A DNA stretch of 11,407 nt from an uncultured Faecalibacterium sp. (GTDB lineage: Bacteria > Bacillota > Clostridia > Oscillospirales > Ruminococcaceae): NCBI GenBank assembly GCA_934518555.1, contig CAKSXW010000063.1, positions 1-11,407 of the forward strand, read 5' to 3'. The notes beneath the pieces are model-generated. The model had not been told where the DNA came from. It searched no databases and worked only from the letters and a program-made list of their open reading frames with translations. Both the position numbers and the translations under genes were made by a program. Of the stretch, positions 6,009-11,407 are shown in pieces; the stretch's first letter is position 1, and each line of letters starts with the position of its first letter.

Positions 6009-7557
6009 ACAGCTCAATGATGGCGTCATCCGGCAGGTCGGCAAACAGGGTAGCCACCACCGCTGCCGGCTGGGCCTTGCGAGCCTTCCGGGTCCGCAGC
6101 TGTGCCACCAGACCCATGAGCTGCACGGTGATCAGGGGGGTCATAGCCACCATGGCCACCACGCCAAAGGCGTCGGTAACGATGTTGCCCCCCACTGCCA
6201 CACAGGCCCCCTGGGCCAAGGGCAGCAGGAAGGTGGCGGTCATGGGGCCGGAGGCCACGCCGCCGGCGTCAAAGGCGATGGCGGTAAACAGCTTGGGCAC
6301 CACAAAGGAGATGCTGATGGCAAACACATAGCCCGGCACCAGGAACCACAGGATGGAAATGCCTGTGAGCACCCGGACCATGGCCAGGCCCACCGAGATG
6401 GACACGCCAGCCGAAAGAGCCATGCCCATGGCCTGGGCAGAGATGGCACCGTCGGTGACCTCCTCCACCTGCTTGTTCAGCACATAGACCGCCGGCTCTG
6501 CCTTGACGATAAAGTAGCCGATGAGCATCCCGATGGGGATGATCACCCAGGGCATCCCACAGCCTGCCAGCACCTGGCCCAGGTAATTACCGGCAGGCAT
6601 AAAGCCCACGTTTGCTCCTGTGAGGAACAGCACCAGCCCTACATAGGTATAGGCCAGGCCCACGGCAATGCGGCCCAGGCTGCGGCGGTCCAGCCGCAGG
6701 GCCACCAGCTGGAAGGCCCCGAACATTACCACGATGGGCAGCAAGGACCGGGCGATCTCCCCCAGATAGGTGGGCAGGCCCTCCCGGAACAGCTGCCACA
6801 GCTCCACCGAGTCTGCCACCTCCGGCAGCACCGGAGGGATATAGGTGCTGTCGGCGGCCCGGAAGGCGATGCCCAAAGTCAGCACCGCCAGAATGGGGCC
6901 GATGGAGCACATGGCCACCAGGCCAAAGCTGTCGTCCGCTGCATGGCGGTCGCTTCGGATGGCGCAGACGCCTACGCCCAGGGCCATGATAAAGGGCACC
7001 GTCATGGGGCCGGTGGTAACGCCGCCGGAGTCAAAGGCCACTGCCAGAAACTCCTTGGGCACAAAGGCCGCCAGCACAAAGATCAGCCCGTAAAACAGCA
7101 CCAGCAGCCGGGGCAGGGCAATGCCGATGAGCATTCGCAAAAAGGCAAAGACCAAAAACAGCCCCACCCCTGCTGCCACCGACAAGATCAGAGTTCTATT
7201 GGGGATAGAGGGCACCTGGTCTGCCAGCACCTGCAGGTCCGGCTCGGAGATGGTGATGAGGAAGCCCAGCAAAAAGCCCAGCCCCAAAATCACCGGCAGG
7301 CTGCGGCTGCGAGTGATCACAGCACCCACTCGCTCGCCCATGGGGGTCATGCTCATTTCCGCCCCCAGGGTAAAAAACATGATGCCCACCACGATCATGG
7401 TGGCTCCCAGCAAGAAACACAGCAGGATGCTGGGGGATACGGGGGCTACGGAGAAGCAAAGCACCAGCACGATGGCCACAATGGGCAGCACCGCCTGCAA
7501 CGCTTCCAACAGCTTTTCTCGCAGTTTGGGAAGGGATCCTTTGAGTATGATGTCCAC
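6007..7557 (-). CDS. Tandem DUF1538 membrane transporter (UmpA+UmpB-like)
   Basis: A 516-residue polytopic membrane protein made of two DUF1538 halves. Half one (about 15-235) carries SEPDLQVL (104-111), FDSGGVTTGPMT (175-186) and DSFGLVA (209-215). Half two (about 258-490) repeats these as AEPAVYVL (353-360), FDAGGVASGPMT (429-440) and DAFGVVA (462-468). The acidic residues within these membrane motifs look like ion-binding positions. From memory, a DUF1538 pair named UmpAB was reported as a Na+(Li+,K+)/H+ antiporter in Halomonas; here both halves are one chain, so a cation or proton-coupled carrier is the best guess. The start is less certain: GTG at 7555-7557 is the first possible codon after an in-frame stop, but AAAGG lies only 2 bases from it. 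The gene has its own promoter (7608-7636) and is followed directly by the PII-like gene. Confidence 0.88.
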   Translation of the reverse strand: MDIILKGSLPKLREKLLEALQAVLPIVAIVLVLCFSVAPVSPSILLCFLLGATMIVVGIMFFTLGAEMSMTPMGERVGAVITRSRSLPVILGLGFLLGFLITISEPDLQVLADQVPSIPNRTLILSVAAGVGLFLVFAFLRMLIGIALPRLLVLFYGLIFVLAAFVPKEFLAVAFDSGGVTTGPMTVPFIMALGVGVCAIRSDRHAADDSFGLVAMCSIGPILAVLTLGIAFRAADSTYIPPVLPEVADSVELWQLFREGLPTYLGEIARSLLPIVVMFGAFQLVALRLDRRSLGRIAVGLAYTYVGLVLFLTGANVGFMPAGNYLGQVLAGCGMPWVIIPIGMLIGYFIVKAEPAVYVLNKQVEEVTDGAISAQAMGMALSAGVSISVGLAMVRVLTGISILWFLVPGYVFAISISFVVPKLFTAIAFDAGGVASGPMTATFLLPLAQGACVAVGGNIVTDAFGVVAMVAMTPLITVQLMGLVAQLRTRKARKAQPAAVVATLFADLPDDAIIEL

Positions 7558-7607
7558 CGCCTTTCACGTGTATCCCGTTTGTACACTTTCGTATAAGATA
7601 TATTTAC

Positions 7608-7636
7608 AGTATACAAAACAAAGACCGCCTCGTCAA
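7608..7636 (-). promoter_or_regulatory. Promoter of the DUF1538/PII-like unit, overlapping a terminator
   Basis: TTGACG (7631-7636, 5 of 6) and TATACT (7608-7613, 5 of 6) are separated by 17 bases on the minus strand. The start would be near 7601, giving a leader of about 44 bases. The -35 box spans the loop and distal arm of the terminator hairpin 7625-7648. The leader carries an inverted repeat GTGTA/TACAC (7568-7572, 7582-7586) close to the start codon. Confidence 0.7.
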
Positions 7637-7648
7637 CCAACGAGGCGG
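7614..7648 (-). terminator. Second terminator after the GltD-like gene
   Basis: A 9-bp CCGCCTCGT/ACGAGGCGG stem (7625-7633 with 7640-7648) closes a 6-base loop and is followed on the minus strand by TCTTTGTTTTG. It is a backup to the hairpin at 7676-7695. On the plus strand it is followed by CAAAAAT, so it has no U-tract there. Confidence 0.7.
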
Positions 7649-7675
7649 CAAAAATCAGCAAAGACGTTGCATTGT

Positions 7676-7695
7676 AAAAAACAGCCCTCCGGCTG
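7676..7695 (-). terminator. First terminator after the GltD-like gene
   Basis: Eight bases past the stop codon, CAGCC/GGCTG (7682-7686 with 7691-7695) forms a short 5-bp stem with a 4-base loop. It is followed on the minus strand by six T residues (7676-7681). The stem is short but the T-run is strong and directly adjacent. Confidence 0.6.
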
Positions 7696-7703
7696 CCGGG
7701 GCA

Positions 7704-9020
7704 TCAGATCTCCTGCTTGGCCAGCACGTCAGAGGTGGGGGTCTGGAACACCGGGATGTTGGCATAGGGGTCTGTCGATTCTTCCTTCGGCAGGGCCTTC
7801 ATGTAGGCGTCCATGGATTCCGCCACCTTTTTGGCCACTGCCACAGCCTCCACCACGGTCCGGGCACCCATTACGGCATCGCCGCCGGCAAACACGCCCT
7901 CCCGGGTGGTGCTGCCGTCCTCGCTGACGGTCAGCAGGCCCTTCTGGTTGGTCTCGATGCCGGTGGTGGTCTTGACCAGGTTGCTCTCGGAGCCCTGGCT
8001 CACCGACACGATGACACCGGTGTGGCGGTACAGGGTCTCGCTGCCCTCCACCTGGGTGAACTTGCCGTCCTCTCCCTTTACGGTGTCCCGGCAGATGAGG
8101 CCATCTTCCCGGATCTCCACGGGAGCCTTGCAGAACCGGAAGCCTACGCCCTCCAGCTTGGCATAGCTGACCTCGTACTCCGAGGCACTGATGCAGCTCT
8201 CGTCCCGGCGGGCGTAGCAGGTCACATGACGGGCACCGTTGCGGATGGCGGTACGGGCGCAGTCCATGGCAGAGTTGCCCACTCCGATGACTGCAATGTC
8301 ATCCCCCAGCCGGAAGGCCTTGGAGTTGGCCAGGTAGTCGATGCCAAAGGCCACGTTGCCCAGGCTCTCGCCCTTGATGTGCATGGCGTTGGCCTTCCAC
8401 AGACCAGCACCGATGAACACGCTCTTGTAACCGTCCCGGAACAGGTCGTCGATGGTGATGGTCTTGCCGATGGTGGTGTTGGGCCGCACCTTGATGCCCT
8501 TCAGCTCCAGGTGACGGTACTGGAAATCGTCCAGCACGCTGTCCGGCAGACGGTAGTTGGGGATGCCGTACCGCATGACGCCGCCGATCTTGTCGCGGGC
8601 GTCAAAGATGGTCACATCGTAGCCCCACCGGGCCAGCAGCACCGCAATGGTCAGGCCTGCCGGGCCGGAGCCCACCACAGCGGCCTTCATGCCGTTTTTG
8701 GGGGAGGGGCCGGCGGTCATCTTGTTGGCATAGGTGGTGGAGATGTAGTCCTCGATGATGGAAAAGTGCACCGGGTCATGGCTGGGCATCCGGTTGCGGA
8801 CGCAGTGGCCCTCGCACTGGTTCTCGTGGTTGCACACCAGGCTGCACACCGTGGTGAGGGGGTTGTTCTCAAACAGCATCCGTCCGGCGGCGTCCATCTG
8901 GTTTGCTTTCAGCAGACGGATCACCTCGGGGATGTTGGTGTGGATGGGGCAGCCCTCCTGACACAGGGGCTTTTTGCAGCCCAGGCAGCGGTTAGCTTCG
9001 TCCAGAACGTGTAATGCCAT
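7704..9020 (-). CDS. GltD/NfnB-type NAD(P)H flavin Fe-S oxidoreductase
   Basis: A cytosolic FAD and iron-sulfur enzyme of the glutamate synthase small-subunit fold, 438 residues, close to the usual 450-480. The N-terminal region has eight cysteines in two groups (12, 15, 20, 24 and 59, 63, 69, 73), as expected for two 4Fe-4S clusters. GSGPAG (117-122) is the FAD site, followed by GGVMRYGIPNYRLP (146-159). GVGNSAMDCART (246-257) is the NAD(P)H site, where the usual second glycine is Val. GVFAGGDAVMGARTVVEA (375-392) is the second FAD segment and resembles NfnB/SudA more than GltD. No gltB or nfnA lies beside it, so it is a stand-alone member whose acceptor is unknown; glutamate synthesis should not be assumed. 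The ATG follows AGGAGG by 4 bases. It lies 131 bases after tmcAL on the same strand and ends in two terminators. Confidence 0.9.
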   Translation of the reverse strand: MALHVLDEANRCLGCKKPLCQEGCPIHTNIPEVIRLLKANQMDAAGRMLFENNPLTTVCSLVCNHENQCEGHCVRNRMPSHDPVHFSIIEDYISTTYANKMTAGPSPKNGMKAAVVGSGPAGLTIAVLLARWGYDVTIFDARDKIGGVMRYGIPNYRLPDSVLDDFQYRHLELKGIKVRPNTTIGKTITIDDLFRDGYKSVFIGAGLWKANAMHIKGESLGNVAFGIDYLANSKAFRLGDDIAVIGVGNSAMDCARTAIRNGARHVTCYARRDESCISASEYEVSYAKLEGVGFRFCKAPVEIREDGLICRDTVKGEDGKFTQVEGSETLYRHTGVIVSVSQGSESNLVKTTTGIETNQKGLLTVSEDGSTTREGVFAGGDAVMGARTVVEAVAVAKKVAESMDAYMKALPKEESTDPYANIPVFQTPTSDVLAKQEI

Positions 9021-9087
9021 GGTTCCTCCTAAATCCCACAGGGGGTCTCAGTTTTATCGTCGTTGTATCCAACATTGCATTGCTTTA

Positions 9088-9116
9088 ATGATACACCCAA
9101 AGCCGCCGGGATACAA
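9088..9116 (-). promoter_or_regulatory. Possible promoter of the GltD-like gene
   Basis: TATCAT (9088-9093, 5 of 6) is preceded after 17 bases by TTGTAT (9111-9116), a poor -35 with only TTG conserved. A perfect 8-bp inverted repeat (9063-9070 with 9109-9116, TTGTATCC type) brackets the -10 and would fit an operator. I found no terminator between tmcAL and this gene, so read-through from tmcAL is also possible. Confidence 0.4.
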
Positions 9117-9151
9117 GGGGATAACTGCCAATTTTTTGCTAAGAAATTTTG

Positions 9152-10357
9152 TCAATTCGTCAAAAAGATATTTTTTTCACGATACACGCCCCCCATGGGA
9201 CCCGGCACCTGGCGGCACAGGGCCCCAAAGTCGCTGGCAGCGGCCTGGGCAGCGGCCACCCGGCCGCAGTCCTGGTCCACCCGGGCCAGCCGAGCCAGGG
9301 AGTGGGAGGCTGGCAGGGCCGCCTGCCCCAGCAGGGGCAAGGCCTCCTTCCGGCCCCCCAGCAGGTGCAGGTAAGGGGGCAAAGGCGGCAGGGCATCGGC
9401 GGTGTAGCCCAGGGCGGCGTCCATGGCCAGGCGGCGCATCCGGGCCCGGGGGTACCGGGCGGTGGTCATGGCCTCCAGCAGCTCCGGCAGGGTGGTGCTT
9501 TGCCGCACCGCCTGTTCCAGCCGATGCTCCAGCCCCTCCGACACCCCTCGCACCGCTGCAAAGGGCTGGGGCCCGGTGCAGGCAGCACGCAGCAAAGCCA
9601 GCTGGCAGCGGCCTGCGGCGGCAGCATCCGTATAGGCCCCGGCCTGCTCTGCCTGCAGGTATTCCTCCAAGGCCGGGGCCGGCACATAGGGAGCCAGAGC
9701 CTTTGCGCCCCCCTCTGCCCACAGGGCCCGGAGGGCACTGGCACTGGCAAACTGCCCTCCGCTGCCCTGGTCCAGGGCCTGGCCGTGGTTGGCCCCCATC
9801 CGGGGCAGAGGCACCGGGGTCAGGGGCAGCTGCAGTTCCAGGATGGCCCGGCAGTATTCCACCGCCAGGTTGTTGTTGGGCTGGTCCAGCAGGGCCGCCA
9901 GGGCAGTGCCGGGGCAGAGAGCCTCCACCGCCCCCTGCCGGGCTGCCGCAAAGTTCCGGGCCCCGGCCCCCAGCTGCCGCTTCAGCTCCAGGCGGTAGGC
10001 CGGGCTGTTCAGCACCCGGGCGGCTTCCAGCAGCAGGGAGGCATCCGGGGTCTCGGCCCCAAACACCAAGGCATCGCAGCCTGCCGCCGCCAGCAGCCGG
10101 ACCCCGGCCCGGGCAAAGGCCTCGGCTCCGGCGCAGGCCCAGGGGGCCGGCAGGGCAAACACCAGGTCGGCCCCACAGGCCAGAGCCGCCCGGGTCCGCA
10201 CCGGCTCCGGCAGCAGGGGCAGAGCCCCACGCTGGGTAAGGCCGCAGCTCATGGCCACCGCCACCTGCCGGGCCCCCAGGGCCCGGGCCTGGGCCAGCTG
10301 CCAGGCGTGGCCGTTGTGGAAGGGGTCGTACTCGGCAATGATGCCTGCAAATCTCAT
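9152..10357 (-). CDS. tmcAL: tRNA(Met) cytidine acetate ligase TmcAL
   Basis: TmcAL makes N4-acetylcytidine at the wobble base (C34) of elongator tRNA(Met). It uses acetate and ATP through an acetyl-adenylate and thereby secures AUG decoding. The N-terminus is the nucleotidyltransferase signature GIIAEYDPFHNGH (5-17), with His14-x-Gly-His17 for ATP; the usual Asn before Pro is Asp11 here. SCGLTQRG (37-44) is the next family motif, drifted from the common form SGNFVQRG. GGQFASASALRAL (about 204-216) corresponds to the tRNA-binding G-x-ASA-x-AIR segment, and ARYPRARMRRL (about 304-314) to the basic C-terminal part. The 401-residue length is typical. The protein is unusually rich in alanine, and the DNA in GGCC runs, unlike its plus-strand neighbour ackA. 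The ATG is preceded by AAAGGAGC. The gene diverges from ackA, whose product also handles acetate and ATP. Confidence 0.93.
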   Translation of the reverse strand: MRFAGIIAEYDPFHNGHAWQLAQARALGARQVAVAMSCGLTQRGALPLLPEPVRTRAALACGADLVFALPAPWACAGAEAFARAGVRLLAAAGCDALVFGAETPDASLLLEAARVLNSPAYRLELKRQLGAGARNFAAARQGAVEALCPGTALAALLDQPNNNLAVEYCRAILELQLPLTPVPLPRMGANHGQALDQGSGGQFASASALRALWAEGGAKALAPYVPAPALEEYLQAEQAGAYTDAAAAGRCQLALLRAACTGPQPFAAVRGVSEGLEHRLEQAVRQSTTLPELLEAMTTARYPRARMRRLAMDAALGYTADALPPLPPYLHLLGGRKEALPLLGQAALPASHSLARLARVDQDCGRVAAAQAAASDFGALCRQVPGPMGGVYREKNIFLTN

Positions 10358-10528
10358 GACAATGCTCCTTTCCGGGCAAAAAGGGCCACTCTCCGCCCCG
10401 GAAGATTGTTAAATTTATATCGCATATACAGAAAATCCACGGGTTCTTCTGCATTTGTGGGCAGGATGTACAAAAACCTTGTACACAAGTTTTACCGCTT
10501 TGCCCGGTCTGCGGCTTGAAAAGCCGTT
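10358..10528 (-). other. Probable untranslated leader of tmcAL
   Basis: If the minus-strand promoter at 10535-10563 is used, tmcAL mRNA starts with about 170 untranslated bases. They contain hairpin CGGCTT/AAGCCG (10512-10526), a CTTGT/ACAAG inverted repeat flanked by A and T runs (10472-10493), two TGTACA palindromes (10467-10472, 10480-10485) and an AT-rich stretch (10405-10432). I recognise no riboswitch or T-box. A closer tmcAL promoter in the AT-rich stretch is possible but shows no good -35. Confidence 0.35.
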
Positions 10529-10544
10529 GTTCCTATTATATAAT
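10516..10544 (+). promoter_or_regulatory. ackA promoter
   Basis: TTGAAA (10516-10521, 5 of 6) and a perfect TATAAT (10539-10544) are separated by 17 bases, the strongest promoter in the window. Transcription would start near 10551, with a 64-base leader and AGGAGG 8 bases before the ackA ATG. The -35 lies inside a 6-bp hairpin (CGGCTT/AAGCCG, 10512-10526). Confidence 0.85.
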
Positions 10545-10563
10545 AAACACAGGAATCTGTAAA
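10535..10563 (-). promoter_or_regulatory. Overlapping divergent promoter toward tmcAL
   Basis: On the minus strand TTTACA (10558-10563, 5 of 6) is followed after exactly 17 bases by a perfect TATAAT (10535-10540). Its -10 and that of ackA both lie in the 12-bp palindrome TATTATATAATA (10534-10545), so the two promoters overlap almost fully and point apart. Confidence 0.6.
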
Positions 10564-10614
10564 TTTCTGTCCGCAACTCTGGATGGAACAAAAAGCATAC
10601 AGGAGGCAACACAG

Positions 10615-11407
10615 ATGAAAGTTCTGGTTATTAACTGCGGTTCTTCTTCTCTGAAGTATCAGCTCATTGATATGGACGGCGAGAAGGTGCTGTGCAAGGG
10701 CCTGTGCGAGCGCATTGGCATGGAGAGCAGCATGATCACCCACGAGGCCAACGGCCACAAGGCCACCACCCCGGCCATCTTCCCCACCCACACCGAGGCA
10801 TTTGCTGAGGTTGTGAAGAAGATGACCACCGGTGCCGGCAAGTGCATCAACGACGTCAGCGAGATCGACGCCATCGGCCATCGTGTGGTCCACGGCGGTG
10901 AGAAGTTCAAGAGCAGCTGCCTGATCACCGACGAGGTCATCAACACCCTGCGTGAGCTGAGCCCTCTGGCTCCCCTGCACAACCCTGCAGGCATCCTGGG
11001 CATCGAGGCCGCCCGTAAGGTGTTCGGCAACATTCCCATGGTGGCTGTGTTCGACACCGCTTTCCACAGCACCATGCCTCCCAAGGCTTATATGTACGCT
11101 ATCCCCTACGAGTACTACGAGAAGTACGGCGTGCGCCGCTACGGCTTCCACGGCACCAGCCACAAGTATGTGGCCCACAAGGCTGCCGAGTACCTGGAGG
11201 AGCCCATTGAGCGTCTGAAGCTCATCACCTGCCACCTGGGCAACGGTTCTTCCATTGCTGCTGTGGACCAGGGCAAGGTGGTGGATACCTCCATGGGTAT
11301 GACCCCCCTGGCCGGCCTGATGATGGGCACTCGCTGCGGCGACCTGGACCCCTCTGTGGTCAACTACCTGAAGTACACCCTGAACATCACCGGCCACGAG
11401 CTGGACG
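10615..11407 (+). CDS. ackA: Acetate kinase AckA, N-terminal two thirds
   Basis: AckA interconverts acetyl phosphate plus ADP with acetate plus ATP in the cytosol, the energy-yielding step of fermentation (or acetate uptake in butyrate producers). The 264 codons present open with MKVLVINCGSSSLKYQL, with Asn7 and the phosphate loop serines. HRVVHGGE (89-96) carries the substrate arginine (Arg90). LAPLHNP (119-125) carries His122, and FDTAFH (146-151) carries Asp147. GFHGTSH (177-183) carries His179, HLGNGSS (207-213) is the second phosphate motif, and MGTRCGDLDP (237-246) carries Arg240. These match the known catalytic set of Methanosarcina AckA with a one-residue shift. About 135 residues are missing beyond the right edge; no break is seen inside. 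The ATG follows AGGAGG by 8 bases. Codon choice (GGT, TCT, CTG) looks like that of a highly expressed gene and differs from the GGC/GCC-heavy neighbours. Confidence 0.97.
   Translation, partial: MKVLVINCGSSSLKYQLIDMDGEKVLCKGLCERIGMESSMITHEANGHKATTPAIFPTHTEAFAEVVKKMTTGAGKCINDVSEIDAIGHRVVHGGEKFKSSCLITDEVINTLRELSPLAPLHNPAGILGIEAARKVFGNIPMVAVFDTAFHSTMPPKAYMYAIPYEYYEKYGVRRYGFHGTSHKYVAHKAAEYLEEPIERLKLITCHLGNGSSIAAVDQGKVVDTSMGMTPLAGLMMGTRCGDLDPSVVNYLKYTLNITGHELD

Noticed and set aside
5917..7596. 559-codon open frame on the plus strand opposite DUF1538
   Set aside because: The product is a low-complexity string of His, Gly and Gln, the expected antisense reading of hydrophobic codons. No promoter or ribosome site was seen.
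7569..9113. Shared 9-mer TGTATCCCG at 7569-7577 and, inverted, upstream of the GltD-like gene
   Set aside because: A 9-base match between two regions of this size is not surprising, and the surrounding bases differ.
9150..9180. Perfect TTGACA at the end of tmcAL as a promoter for the GltD-like gene
   Set aside because: No acceptable -10 lies 15 to 19 bases downstream on the minus strand, so the match is probably chance in AT-rich DNA.
8974..10519. Long overlapping plus-strand frames opposite tmcAL (421 and 456 codons)
   Set aside because: Pro-, Gly- and Arg-rich translations in several frames at once reflect GGCC-rich DNA, not coding selection; tmcAL fills the minus strand.
10492..11397. 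301-codon minus-strand frame opposite ackA
   Set aside because: It is antisense to well-conserved acetate kinase codons and crosses the ackA promoter; no family features.

Overview
The window reads as a chromosomal segment of a GC-rich, low-sporulation-type Firmicute. The gut family Oscillospiraceae, near Faecalibacterium, Gemmiger or Subdoligranulum, fits best. The reasons are the high third-position GC, the Firmicutes gene set (RqcH, TrmK/Nif3 pair, YitT, TmcAL, AckA), strong AGGAGG ribosome sites, and palindromic intergenic repeats of a kind I associate with that group. The placement is inference; there is no rRNA here to settle it. No phage, transposase, CRISPR array or tRNA was seen.

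Layout, left to right. All genes are on the minus strand except the last. (1) 1-152 is the N-terminus of a secreted protein that runs off the left edge; its promoter is at 221-249. (2) 316-3964 holds a minus-strand gene series read DUF1858 - trmK-like - nif3-like - (palindromic repeat) - rqcH. It has a good promoter at 4009-4037 and a terminator at 316-349. The first three genes are separated by 1 to 3 bases and are surely co-translated. (3) 4066-4307 is a dense cluster of palindromic repeat half-units and contains no gene. (4) 4311-5189 is a YitT-family membrane protein with its own promoter at 5223-5251, which overlaps the terminator of the next unit. (5) 5296-7557 is a two-gene unit: a tandem DUF1538 (UmpA+UmpB-like) membrane transporter followed by a protein with two PII-like halves. 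(6) 7704-9020 is a stand-alone GltD/NfnB-type flavin iron-sulfur oxidoreductase. (7) 9152-10357 is tmcAL, the acetate-dependent tRNA(Met) acetylating enzyme. (8) 10615-11407 is ackA, acetate kinase, on the plus strand, cut off by the right edge.

Functional themes. Translation quality and tRNA modification recur (RqcH, TrmK-like, TmcAL). TmcAL and AckA both act on acetate plus ATP and are divergent. Their predicted promoters overlap and share one 12-bp palindromic -10 region, so their transcription is probably mutually exclusive or coordinated. The DUF1538/PII-like unit looks like an ion transporter with a dedicated nucleotide- or metabolite-sensing partner. It is the best candidate for under-described biology here.

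Promoter layout is compact. Two promoters (for yitT and the DUF1538 unit) have their -35 boxes inside the terminator hairpin of the upstream unit, each with a 17-bp spacer. Promoters, terminators and operon structure were read by eye; functional calls rest on motif recognition, not on database searches.
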